This document shows, in pieces, positions 36,704 through 45,382 of a stretch of 64,000 nucleotides of DNA. Under the pieces are notes generated by a model. The model was not told where the DNA came from, searched no databases, and saw only the letters and a program-made list of their open reading frames with translations. Position 1 is the first letter of the stretch; each line of letters opens with the position of its first letter. Source of the DNA: an uncultured Senegalimassilia sp. (GTDB lineage: Bacteria > Actinomycetota > Coriobacteriia > Coriobacteriales > Eggerthellaceae). Location of the stretch: assembly GCF_934630535.1 (NCBI RefSeq), contig NZ_CAKTVU010000003.1, positions 124,001 through 188,000 on the forward strand. Reading direction: 5' to 3'. Both the position numbers and the translations under genes were made by a program.

Positions 36704-37900
36704 ATGAGCCAATCTATAATCGATCTCAGCAGGCGAGCATTCATCGGCGGCGCTGCGGCGCTTGGCGCCACGTCGCTTATCATCCCCGAGTTCGCATTTG
36801 CTGAAACGGCAGCTGAAAAGCAGGCGGAGGCGGATGCCGTTCGCAATCAGCTGGTCGGCTTGCAGGCCGATCTTGAAACCGCCGGCGAGAACTACTATGC
36901 AGCTCTCGACGAGCAGGAAAGCGCCCAGCGCTCCATGGAGGAGCAGCAGGTTAAGATCGACGAGACCACCGAGGAAATCGAGGGTCTGCAAGATCGCCTG
37001 AGCACGCGTGCCCGCAGCATGTACCGCTCTGGCTCCACCACGTTCATCGACTTCCTGCTCGGTGCTTCGTCTTTTGCCGAGTTCACCCAGAACTGGGAGC
37101 TGCTGAACCAAATCAATGCCAACGATGCCGATTTGGTCGATCAGACCAAGGCCGCTCGTGAGCAACTGCAGGCTGCCAAGGACGAGTTTGCCCGTCAGGA
37201 GCAGATCGCCGCTCAGAAGGCTGCAGAGTGCAAGCAGATCCACGACGAGGTTCAGGTCAAGGTGCAGAACGCCACCGAGCTCATGAACTCCCTTGACGAA
37301 GAAGCACGCGCACTGCTCGAGCAGGAGCAGGCTGCGGCAGCGGCCGCAGCGGCTGCTCAGCAGCAGGCAGAGGCTGAGGCTGCAGCAGCGGCTGCCGGCG
37401 GCAACAGCGGCGGAAGCGATGGCGGCAACCAGGGCGGCGGCAGCAGCGATAACCAAGGCGGCGGCAACGGCGGCGGCGGTGGCGGCAGCTGGGGCGGCGG
37501 CAACGGCGGCGGTGGCAGCACCATCGTCTATCCCAGCGGCGGCGGTTCCGCTGGCGACAACAGCGCTGCGTATTCCTACGCCTGCTCGCGTATCGGCTGC
37601 CCCTACGTATGGGGCGCTGAGGGACCGGATTCGTTCGACTGCTCCGGTTTGGTCACGTGGGCATATCGTCAGCTTGGCATCGAGCTGCCGCATCAGAGCG
37701 AATCTCAGATGGCTCGTGCTACCCGTGTGGTATCCGTCAGCGAGGCGCGTCCTGGCGACGTTCTGTGGCGTTACGGCCACGTGGGAATCGCCGGCGGCTA
37801 CGGCGGCACCCCGTATGTGCATGCGCCTACGTTCGGCGCATATGTGCGCAACACCGACTCGCTTTCGTGGTCGAACTTCACGAACGCGTTGCAGTTCTAG
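36704..37900 (+). CDS. Tat-exported peptidoglycan hydrolase, coiled coil plus NlpC/P60
   Basis: 398 aa. The N-terminus has a twin-arginine signal (SRRAFIGG, Arg10-Arg11) and hydrophobic stretch ending AFA-ET at about residue 34. A long coiled coil (about 35-235; repeated E/Q/A heptads) is followed by an Ala/Gln then Gly/Ser/Asn-rich linker (about 235-285). The NlpC/P60 domain spans about 290-398 with catalytic Cys313 (FDCSGLV), His359 (YGHVGI) and His373 (VHAP). The layout resembles CwlO/PcsB/RipA, the D,L-endopeptidases activated by FtsEX, where the coiled coil gates the enzyme. Those use the Sec route; Tat export is unusual. The AGGAGG ribosome binding site fixes the start at 36704 rather than upstream ATGs. 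Confidence 0.92.
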   Translation: MSQSIIDLSRRAFIGGAAALGATSLIIPEFAFAETAAEKQAEADAVRNQLVGLQADLETAGENYYAALDEQESAQRSMEEQQVKIDETTEEIEGLQDRLSTRARSMYRSGSTTFIDFLLGASSFAEFTQNWELLNQINANDADLVDQTKAAREQLQAAKDEFARQEQIAAQKAAECKQIHDEVQVKVQNATELMNSLDEEARALLEQEQAAAAAAAAAQQQAEAEAAAAAAGGNSGGSDGGNQGGGSSDNQGGGNGGGGGGSWGGGNGGGGSTIVYPSGGGSAGDNSAAYSYACSRIGCPYVWGAEGPDSFDCSGLVTWAYRQLGIELPHQSESQMARATRVVSVSEARPGDVLWRYGHVGIAGGYGGTPYVHAPTFGAYVRNTDSLSWSNFTNALQF

Positions 37901-37940
37901 ACTGCATAGGTTCTAGAAGACATAACCTGATCAGCATGTA

Positions 37941-37979
37941 ATCGGGGGAAGGCATATAAGCCTTCCCCCGATTTGTTTT
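37941..37979 (+). terminator. Terminator of the NlpC/P60 gene
   Basis: ATCGGGGGAAGGC pairs perfectly with GCCTTCCCCCGAT around six bases, followed by TTGTTTT. Confidence 0.92.
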
Positions 37980-38223
37980 AAGGCATGTGATTGATGGGGC
38001 AATGCGCAATTCCGGAAGAGGGAAGTGATGGGATCCAATGGGTGCAGAGCCTTCGTTGCGGGATACTTCAATCGATGCCAGGGTAGAGGAAGGGAATTGT
38101 TCAAATGGCGTTAGGGCCGCGTTGCCATAAGCTGAACAGGGAAAACAATACCCGCTATGCGAAGGAGGCAGCTCTCCTCATGCAGGAAAAGTTCCATCTT
38201 TCAAAAAAAGTTGAAAAAAGGGG

Positions 38224-38252
38224 TTGCCACAACGTTCACTATCCCGTAATAT
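38224..38252 (+). promoter_or_regulatory. Strong sigma-70 type promoter with no assigned gene
   Basis: TTGCCA, 17-base spacer, TAATAT. No protein gene follows for over 580 bases; the next feature is a second promoter for tRNAs at 38395. It may be an extra tRNA promoter or drive a small RNA. Confidence 0.65.
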
Positions 38253-38394
38253 ACTTCCTCGCTTGCGGAGCTCACGACAGCGAGCTTCGGAGTGGAACGC
38301 CTGCTGGAAAGCTTAAGGCCAACAGCAACGGGTGAATGAGGATTCAAAGCTTTGTGAAGGTTTGAAGAGGATACACCCGGGGCCGTGTAAAGGG

Positions 38395-38423
38395 TTGACA
38401 CGGTTTCTCAGCTAGCGTATGAT
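38395..38423 (+). promoter_or_regulatory. tRNA cluster promoter
   Basis: Consensus TTGACA, a 17-base spacer and TATGAT, 82 bases before tRNA-Tyr. The best -35/-10 pair in the window. Confidence 0.85.
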
Positions 38424-38504
38424 TCCACTGCTCGCGCGTTCGGGTTCTCACCGATCCGCAAGCAGGCAGCTTGATAAATGCACATGAATTAAGCAGCGAA
38501 ACAT

Positions 38505-38589
38505 GGGCGTGTGCCCGAGTGGTTAAAGGGGACGGGCTGTAAACCCGTTGACTCTGTCTACCTAGGTTCGAATCCTAGCGCGCCCACCA
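38505..38589 (+). tRNA. tRNA-Tyr (anticodon GTA)
   Basis: 85 nt type II tRNA. Acceptor GGGCGTG/CGCGCCC (one G-T). Anticodon stem ACGGG/CCCGT holds CTGTAAA. A long variable arm follows, then T-loop GGTTCGAATCC. CCA is encoded. Confidence 0.96.
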
Positions 38590-38595
38590 TCTTTC

Positions 38596-38671
<76 letters not shown>

Positions 38672-38678
38672 GCTTTTT

Positions 38679-38755
38679 GGCGGTGTAGCTCAGTTGGTTA
38701 GAGCACACGGTTCATACCCGTGGCGTCACTGGTTCGAATCCAGTCACCGCTACCA
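38679..38755 (+). tRNA. tRNA with CAT anticodon, probably elongator tRNA-Met
   Basis: 77 nt. Acceptor GGCGGTG/CACCGCT (terminal G-T pair). Anticodon stem CACGG/CCGTG holds TTCATAC. It lacks the three G-C pairs of an initiator anticodon stem. An Ile2 tRNA (lysidine-modified CAT) cannot be ruled out by eye. CCA encoded. Confidence 0.9.
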
Positions 38756-38766
38756 ATACTTACACT

Positions 38767-38794
38767 GCGCCCGATTTATCGGGCGCTTTATTTT
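38767..38794 (+). terminator. Terminator after the tRNA cluster
   Basis: GCGCCCGA pairs with TCGGGCGC around four bases, then TTTATTTT. Confidence 0.85.
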
Positions 38795-38836
38795 AGATTC
38801 GTTTCGCGAAAGCGATCCTTATAAGGAGGATGAAAC

Positions 38837-40039
<1,203 letters not shown>

Positions 40040-40059
40040 TTTTAAGCTGCAGCTTTCAA

Positions 40060-40090
40060 AGGGCCCGCTTACGGGCGGGCCCTATTTTAA
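40060..40090 (+). terminator. Terminator of tuf
   Basis: AGGGCCCGC pairs with GCGGGCCCT around six bases, followed by ATTTTAA. Confidence 0.85.
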
Positions 40091-40143
40091 GATTCATGTG
40101 TATGCGTTCAAGCTTGTTTGAATACGGCTTATAAGGAGAGTTC

Positions 40144-40293
40144 ATGCGCACGATGGTTACCTTGGCGTGTACGGAGTGCAAGCGCCGTAACTACACGACC
40201 AAGAAGAACAAGCAGAACAACCCTGATCGTATCGAGTTGAAGAAGTATTGCAAGTGGTGCCAGAAGCACACCCTGCATAAGGAAACCCGATAG
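40144..40293 (+). CDS. rpmG: 50S ribosomal protein L33
   Basis: 49 aa, the usual L33 size. The start reads MRTMVTLACTECKRRNYTT, then KKNKQNNPDRIELKKY and CKWCQKHTLHKETR. Cysteine pairs CTEC and CKWC form the zinc-ribbon (C+) type of L33. AAGGAGAG lies 8 bases upstream of the ATG. Canonical rpmG - tRNA-Trp - secE - nusG - rplK - rplA order supports the call. Confidence 0.97.
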   Translation: MRTMVTLACTECKRRNYTTKKNKQNNPDRIELKKYCKWCQKHTLHKETR

Positions 40294-40316
40294 TTTTCAG
40301 AGGTTAGCACGGGCAT

Positions 40317-40393
40317 AGGCCAGTAGCTCCAATTGGTAGAGCGGCGGTCTCCAAAACCGCATGTTGGGGGTTCGAGTCCCTCCTGGCCTGCCA
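40317..40393 (+). tRNA. tRNA-Trp (anticodon CCA)
   Basis: 77 nt. Acceptor AGGCCAG/CTGGCCT, anticodon stem GCGGT/ACCGC with loop CTCCAAA, T-loop GGTTCGAGTCC, encoded CCA. Its place between rpmG and secE is conserved in many Gram-positives. Confidence 0.97.
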
Positions 40394-40499
40394 GCTCGAA
40401 TAGCGAGCAGCTTGTAGTCAGGTTGCTAATTTGATCAGCAGCTTGATGCCAGGCTGCTTGTTTGGCGTTTAGAGGTAAAACGATCCCTAAAGGAATCAG

Positions 40500-40934
40500 A
40501 TGGCTAAGAAATCAAAAACTCAGCGTGCGAAGGCTTCTGCCGCTCGCGCCGCTCGTAAGGAAGCTCGTCAGGCCGAGGCAGCAGCTGAGGCGTTGAAGCA
40601 AGCTCAGGGCGAAAGCGCTGATACCGAGGCTCCTAAGAAGAAGCTCTTCGGTAAATCCTCCCAAGCCGATGGTTCTGCAAAAGATGCCAAGCAAGGTAAG
40701 GCTGTGGAAAAGAAGACCGAGAAGAAGGCTTCTAAGCCCAAGAAGAAGCGTTTCCAGTTCTTCAAGGATGTTAAGGCTGAGATGAAGCGCGTCACCTGGC
40801 CTAGTCGCCAGGATGTTCTGCGCTGGAGCGTTGTCGTTGTTGCCGCGCTTCTCTTCTTCGGTATTTACGTTGCTGTTCTTGACAATGGCATTATCACACC
40901 GCTGTTGTTTTTGATTTCCGGATTGGGGGCATAA
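40500..40934 (+). CDS. secE: Preprotein translocase subunit SecE
   Basis: 144 aa. The C-terminal 60 residues are typical SecE: an amphipathic helix with FQFFKDVKAEMKRVTWPSRQDVLRW followed by one membrane helix (VVVVAALLFFGIYVAV). The first 80 residues are a charged, Lys/Ala/Glu-rich extension (KKSKTQRAKASAARAARKEA) of a length seen in actinobacterial SecE. It closes the SecY channel. nusG starts three bases after the stop, so they are coupled. Confidence 0.95.
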   Translation: MAKKSKTQRAKASAARAARKEARQAEAAAEALKQAQGESADTEAPKKKLFGKSSQADGSAKDAKQGKAVEKKTEKKASKPKKKRFQFFKDVKAEMKRVTWPSRQDVLRWSVVVVAALLFFGIYVAVLDNGIITPLLFLISGLGA

Positions 40935-40937
40935 GGC

Positions 40938-41468
40938 ATGTCGAAGAAATGGTATGTGCTTCACACCTACTCCGGCTATGAGAACAAGGTGAAGACCAAC
41001 CTCGAAACCCGTATTGAAACCATGGGCCTCGAGAACAATGTCTTCGCAATCGAGATTCCTACCGAGACCGTTACCGAGATCAAAGAGGGCGGTCGTCGCA
41101 AGGAAAGCGAAAAGAAGGTCTTCCCTGGGTACGTTCTGGTTCGCATGGAGCTTGACGATCGCAGCTGGGCTGCCGTTCGCAATACTCCTGGCGTTACCGG
41201 TTTCGTCGGCGCCGATAGCAAGCCTGCGCCGCTCACCCGTGATGAGTACAACAAGATTATGAAGCGTACTACTCACGAGGCTCCTAAGAAGACTTCTACC
41301 AATCTTGAGGCAGGGCAGGCCGTCAAGGTCGTTTCCGGTCCTTTGGCTGAGTTTGATGGCGTTGTTTCCGAGGTAATGCCCGACGCCGGCAAGGTCAAGG
41401 TTATGGTTTCGATCTTCGGTCGTGAAACCCCAGTGGAGCTTTCGTTCGATCAGGTTTCCTGCATATAG
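40938..41468 (+). CDS. nusG: Transcription termination/antitermination protein NusG
   Basis: 176 aa. The NGN domain starts WYVLHTYSGYENKVKTNLETRIE; FPGYVLVRMELDDRSWAAVRNTPGVTGFVG is the conserved RNA polymerase binding part. A KOW motif follows (GQAVKVVSGPLAEFDGVVSEVMPDAGKVKVMVSIFGRETPVEL, about residues 125-165). Links RNA polymerase with ribosome or Rho. It starts directly after secE. A 102-base leader separates it from rplK. Confidence 0.97.
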   Translation: MSKKWYVLHTYSGYENKVKTNLETRIETMGLENNVFAIEIPTETVTEIKEGGRRKESEKKVFPGYVLVRMELDDRSWAAVRNTPGVTGFVGADSKPAPLTRDEYNKIMKRTTHEAPKKTSTNLEAGQAVKVVSGPLAEFDGVVSEVMPDAGKVKVMVSIFGRETPVELSFDQVSCI

Positions 41469-41570
41469 AATGGTCTCTGCAGTTTCAAGGCGTGCCCGCG
41501 TGGACCGGGGCTTCTCATTCCTTAGGCTGTGAAGATATATAGTGCAAAAGCATTTTGAAAGGTAATTAGA

Positions 41571-42062
41571 ATGGCTGAGAAGAAAGTTACCGGCTTCGTC
41601 AAGCTGCAGATTCCTGCTGGCGCTGCGAATCCGGCCCCGCCCGTCGGCCCGGCTCTGGGTGCTCAGGGTGTCAACATCATGCAGTTCTGCCAAGCGTTCA
41701 ACGCTCAGACGCAGGAGCAGAAGGGCACCATCATCCCTGTCGAGATCACGGTGTACGAAGATAAGTCCTTCACCTTTATCTGCAAGACCCCGCCGGCGGC
41801 CGTGCTGATCAAGGAGAAGCTGGGCCTGAAGTCCGCTTCCGGTATCCCGCAACTGAAGTTCGTGGGCACCCTTACCCAGGATCAGCTCCGCGAGATCGCT
41901 GAGATCAAGCTCCCCGACCTGAACGCAAACGACATTGATGCCGCTATGCGTATCGTTGCCGGCACCGCTCGTTCCATGGGCGTTCGCGTTGAGGGCGTCG
42001 AGATGAAGAAGACCTATGTGCCTTCCAAGAAGCTGGCCGCTATCCTCAGGGGCGAGGCTTAA
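41571..42062 (+). CDS. rplK: 50S ribosomal protein L11
   Basis: 163 aa. The N-terminal domain (KVTGFVKLQIPAGAANPAPPVGPALG) carries the Pro-rich thiostrepton-site region. The C-terminal rRNA-binding domain includes KSASGIPQLKFVGTLT. The C-terminus runs about 20 residues past the E. coli protein (MKKTYVPSKKLAAILRGEA). Forms the stalk base with L10 and L12. AAAGG precedes the ATG. Confidence 0.97.
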   Translation: MAEKKVTGFVKLQIPAGAANPAPPVGPALGAQGVNIMQFCQAFNAQTQEQKGTIIPVEITVYEDKSFTFICKTPPAAVLIKEKLGLKSASGIPQLKFVGTLTQDQLREIAEIKLPDLNANDIDAAMRIVAGTARSMGVRVEGVEMKKTYVPSKKLAAILRGEA

Positions 42063-42158
42063 GAAACCCGCATCGTTAGATGCATACGATTTTAATCAGT
42101 GGAAGGGCTTTGCGTTAGAAGCCGCATAAGCTCGCTACGAACCACGAAAGGAACTATC

Positions 42159-42869
42159 ATGGCAAAGCATTCCAAGGCTTACCGCGCTGCCGTCGAGAAG
42201 ATCGGCGATGCAACCTACGCTCCGCTTGAGGCGTTCGCAATGGTGAAGGAAGTCGCCACCACCAAGTTCGACCAGACCATCGAGGCTCATTTCCGTCTGG
42301 GTATCGACACCCGTCAGGCTGATCAGCAGCTGCGTGGCACGGTCTCCCTGCCGAACGGCTCTGGTAAGACCGTCCGTGTTGCCGTCTTCGCCGAGGGCGC
42401 TGCTGCAGACGCTGCTCGCGAGGCTGGCGCTGACATTGTCGGCACCGATGAGCTGACCGCTCAGATCCAGGCTGGCGAGTTCAACTTCGACGCCGCCGTT
42501 GCTACTCCTGATCAGATGGGCAAGGTTGGCCGTCTGGGCAAGATTCTCGGCCCCCGTGGCCTGATGCCGAACCCGAAGCTCGGCACGGTTACCCCGAACG
42601 TTGCTCAGGCTATCAAGGAGCTCAAGGGCGGCCGCGTTGAGTATCGCGCTGACCGTTACGGCATTGCTCATGTCATCATCGGCAAGGCAAGCTTCACCCC
42701 CGAGCAGCTCGCTGAGAACTATGGCGCTGTCTACGACGAGATTCTGCGCATGAAGCCTGCTGCTGCTAAGGGCAAGTACGTCAAGTCCGTCAGCGTTTCC
42801 GGTACCATGACTCCGGGTGTTGCTGTCGACTCCTCCGTGAACAAGAACTACACGGTTGCTGCTGAATAA
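42159..42869 (+). CDS. rplA: 50S ribosomal protein L1
   Basis: 236 aa. The conserved core reads LGKILGPRGLMPNPKLGTVTPNVAQAI at about residues 125-150, with GRVEYRADRYGIAHVIIGK after it. The ATG at 42159 follows GAAAGGAACTATC and gives the expected MAKHSKAYRAA start. L1 can repress its own operon by binding mRNA; I cannot identify the site. A terminator follows, and rplJ-rplL, which usually come next, are replaced by map. Confidence 0.97.
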   Translation: MAKHSKAYRAAVEKIGDATYAPLEAFAMVKEVATTKFDQTIEAHFRLGIDTRQADQQLRGTVSLPNGSGKTVRVAVFAEGAAADAAREAGADIVGTDELTAQIQAGEFNFDAAVATPDQMGKVGRLGKILGPRGLMPNPKLGTVTPNVAQAIKELKGGRVEYRADRYGIAHVIIGKASFTPEQLAENYGAVYDEILRMKPAAAKGKYVKSVSVSGTMTPGVAVDSSVNKNYTVAAE

Positions 42870-42894
42870 GCATCTCAGCCATTTCAGCTAATAT

Positions 42895-42920
42895 AGAGCG
42901 GTCCTTCGGGGCCGCTCTTT
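42895..42920 (+). terminator. Terminator after rplA
   Basis: AGAGCGG with CCGCTCT plus inner TCC/GGG pairing, followed by TT and then a short AT-rich stretch. Confidence 0.7.
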
Positions 42921-43037
42921 CTATATAGTGGGCTTGTGTCAGAACGTCATCGGCGTGTGCGTAAATTAGTCAATGCCAAATGGTTGCATTGGTCTTAAAC
43001 GCATATTGCTTGGGTTATGAGTTAGGAGCATGGTGGC

Positions 43038-43811
43038 ATGGCGGTTATCTTGAAGTCTCCCGGCGAGATCGAGGCCATGAAGGCTGCAGGGCAGCTTTCC
43101 GCAGAAGTATTGCGCAAGGTAGGGGAGCTTGTGAAGCCCGGCGTCTCTACGTTGGAGCTTGACGAGTTTGCCGAAACCTATATCCGTGAGCACGGTGGTA
43201 TCCCGGCATTCAAGGGTTATGGCGGATTTCCGGGGACCATCTGCGCATCGGTGAACGAGCAGATCGTTCACGGCATTCCTTCGAAAAAGGTTGTGCTTCG
43301 GGATGGCGATATCCTCAGCGTTGATACTGGCGCAACTGTTGACGGTTGGGTGGGGGACAACGCCTGGACATTTGCCGTAGGGAAGACATCCGAGCAAAAG
43401 CGTAAGCTGCTTAAGGTTACCGAGGAGTGCATGTGGGCCGGTCTGGATTGCGCCGTGGCGGGTAACCATCTGGGAGATATCGGTCATGCTGTGCAATCGA
43501 TTGCCGAGAATGCCGGCTTCGGAGTTGTTCGCGAGTATGTTGGCCATGGCGTGGGTAGAAATATGCACGAAGAGCCTAACGTACCCAATTACGGACATAG
43601 GCACTTGGGAATGAAGCTGCAGGTTGGCATGGTGCTGGCCATTGAGCCCATGATCAACATGGGCACCCGAAAAGTGCTTCAGGGCAAGGATGGGTGGCTG
43701 GTAAGCACGCGCGACGGAAAGCCGAGCGCCCACTTCGAGAAGATGGTCGCCATTACCGAAGATGGCCCCGTGATCATCACCACCGAACCGGACCACAAGC
43801 GTCCTCTGTAA
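43038..43811 (+). CDS. map: Methionine aminopeptidase, type I
   Basis: 257 aa metalloprotease removing N-terminal Met. Metal ligands can be seen: Asp in LSVDTGATVDGWVGDNAWTF (two Asp), His in YVGHGVGRNMHEEP, Glu in VLAIEPMINMG, and Glu in a late ITEDGPVIITTE. PGTICASVNEQIVHGIP is the substrate-pocket His motif. GGAG lies 9 bases upstream of the ATG. It is a single gene between two terminators. Confidence 0.97.
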   Translation: MAVILKSPGEIEAMKAAGQLSAEVLRKVGELVKPGVSTLELDEFAETYIREHGGIPAFKGYGGFPGTICASVNEQIVHGIPSKKVVLRDGDILSVDTGATVDGWVGDNAWTFAVGKTSEQKRKLLKVTEECMWAGLDCAVAGNHLGDIGHAVQSIAENAGFGVVREYVGHGVGRNMHEEPNVPNYGHRHLGMKLQVGMVLAIEPMINMGTRKVLQGKDGWLVSTRDGKPSAHFEKMVAITEDGPVIITTEPDHKRPL

Positions 43812-43835
43812 CAAGATTCCAAGGTACGCATAGTA

Positions 43836-43874
43836 AAGGGGGCGCAGCGTGTATACGCGCTGCGCCCCCTTTTA
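43836..43874 (+). terminator. Bidirectional terminator between map and the ATP-grasp gene
   Basis: AAGGGGGCGCAGCG pairs with CGCTGCGCCCCCTT around eight bases, with TTTT on the plus side and TTTACT on the minus side. Confidence 0.88.
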
Positions 43875-43905
43875 GCTTTACGGGAGGACAATTGGCAAGG
43901 GCCTT

Positions 43906-45204
43906 CTACTTCAGCTGCTTTCCGTTTGTGTCCCAGTAGAAGCGCTTGAACTTGCGGATCTGGTTCAGGTGCATGATCTTCGCCCACATGTTGTGCTTGA
44001 AGGAATCGGGCGCGTAATGCAGCGGATAGGGTTCGCTGGTGGCCTTCAGAGCCTTCAGGGCCTGAGCAAGGCGTTCTTGGTTGTCCATACTGCGTTTGAG
44101 CACGTAGGCGGGCACGCAGCAGTACAAGAACGGGTTGTAGGCCTCGTGGTACTCCACCGGCTGGCCCATGACGAACTCACGTACGATCAGCTCGATGAAG
44201 TTCTGTCCGCCAAGGCTCATGTAGTAGGTGTTGCGCCCGCATCGGGTGTTCACTTCGAAGAAGCGGAAGCTGCCGTCGCGGCTGTCGTATTTGATGTCGA
44301 AGTTGGCGAAGCCGCGATATTCCACATGGGACAGGAAGCGCTTGGCGCACGAGATGATGGCCTCCTCGCGCTCACCCATGATGCACAGCGGGTTGCCGAG
44401 TGCGGTGGGGTCGTGGTCCTGTAGGCACACCACGCCGCCTGCGACCACGCGCATGTCGCCGGAGGCGTCTGAGAACGTGGTAAGCGTGCGGATAGCGTCG
44501 TCGCCGCCGGGGATGAAATCCTGCAGCACCAGCAGGTTGTTGTAGTCCGAAGTGCGGATGCTGCGCCAAACCTGCGCAAGCTCTTCAGGGCTTTCGATCT
44601 CGTAGATCTTTCGCCAGCCTTCGATGGTGGGCTCGGCATCTTGGAACTGGGCCGAGTTGGAGGGCTTGGCGATAAGCGGGTACGGGAACTCGTTGACGGG
44701 AAGCTCGTCGGGGCCGTTCCCACAATCGAAGTACCACGTTTTCGGGAACGGGATGTCAAGCTCCTCGCAGATCTCGTAGAAGCGGCGCTTCTGCGTGATG
44801 TCGTCGAGCAGGGGGAAATCGATGTAGGGGACCACGAAGCCAAGGTCTTGCAGGCGCTGCTTGCCCTGCGAGAGCATACGGGCATGGCAGTCGTCGCAGC
44901 CCAAGATGAGCAGCGTTTTCTCAGGATGCGCGCCGTGGACCTCCTTCGCGATGCGCTCGAGCGCGTTGTACAGGCCCTCCTGCTCGTGGATATGCGGCTC
45001 CAGGCGATAGTCGGTGAAACGGCTTTCGGAGAGCATCTTGATGTTTTGCGTGGCAAGCACGATGGTGTTTTCGATACCGAAGGCGCGATGCAGTTCGCGC
45101 ACGTAGCTGTAGGCAAGGATATCGCCGCCTACCACCACCGGTTGCAGCAAGTGCGCAACATCTTCGGTGCAGGTGATAGGTGCGGGATCGACGTTTGCGG
45201 TCAT
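43906..45204 (-). CDS. ATP-grasp ligase resembling D-aspartate ligase of peptidoglycan cross-bridges
   Basis: 432 aa. Its general layout follows the Enterococcus faecium D-aspartate ligase (Aslfm): N-terminal GGDILAYSYVRELHRAFG, VPYIDFPLLDDITQKRRFYEICEELDIPFPKT, the ATP-grasp lysine in PYPLIAKPSNS, the QDFIPGGDDAIRTLTTFSD loop, and the metal site FANFDIKYDSRDGSFRFFEVNTRCGR. The comparison is from memory of the family, so the substrate is inferred. The ATG at 45204 follows CAAAGGAG. It is divergent from asnB with 178 bases between, which supports a joint job: attach D-Asp, then amidate it. Alternative: another carboxylate-amine ligase. Confidence 0.75.
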   Translation of the reverse strand: MTANVDPAPITCTEDVAHLLQPVVVGGDILAYSYVRELHRAFGIENTIVLATQNIKMLSESRFTDYRLEPHIHEQEGLYNALERIAKEVHGAHPEKTLLILGCDDCHARMLSQGKQRLQDLGFVVPYIDFPLLDDITQKRRFYEICEELDIPFPKTWYFDCGNGPDELPVNEFPYPLIAKPSNSAQFQDAEPTIEGWRKIYEIESPEELAQVWRSIRTSDYNNLLVLQDFIPGGDDAIRTLTTFSDASGDMRVVAGGVVCLQDHDPTALGNPLCIMGEREEAIISCAKRFLSHVEYRGFANFDIKYDSRDGSFRFFEVNTRCGRNTYYMSLGGQNFIELIVREFVMGQPVEYHEAYNPFLYCCVPAYVLKRSMDNQERLAQALKALKATSEPYPLHYAPDSFKHNMWAKIMHLNQIRKFKRFYWDTNGKQLK

Positions 45205-45382
45205 GAAATCTCCTTTGAGACCCGATAACGTTTGCAGCCTTGCATTATCGCACACGCCGGCAACCGCGCGTAGGCGTGACGCGCGTTTCGTGGAAAGTGC
45301 CCATAGGGCGGGGCGGTGGCGTATGATGAGCGAATGCAAAACACCCGTCGGCGAACCTGTGAGAGAAGGAGCTTTCCAAAGC

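Larger units (their letters stand above)
37901..38504 (+). other. Intergenic region between the NlpC/P60 gene and the tRNA cluster
   Basis: 604 bases. It contains a terminator (37941-37979), two strong promoters (38224-38252 and 38395-38423) and a 140-base transcribed-looking stretch between them. A 76-codon open frame (38105-38335) has no homology or convincing ribosome binding site and overlaps the first promoter; I do not call it. Confidence 0.6.

Noticed and set aside
38105..38335. Open frame of 76 codons before the tRNA cluster
   Set aside because: No convincing ribosome binding site, composition unlike neighbouring proteins, and it overlaps a strong promoter at 38224.
38679..38755. Initiator tRNA
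   Set aside because: The anticodon stem lacks the three consecutive G-C pairs and the acceptor has a G-T end pair rather than C-A mismatch.
41469..41570. L1-binding autoregulatory leader before rplK
   Set aside because: The gap has the right place but I could not match the L1 site structure.
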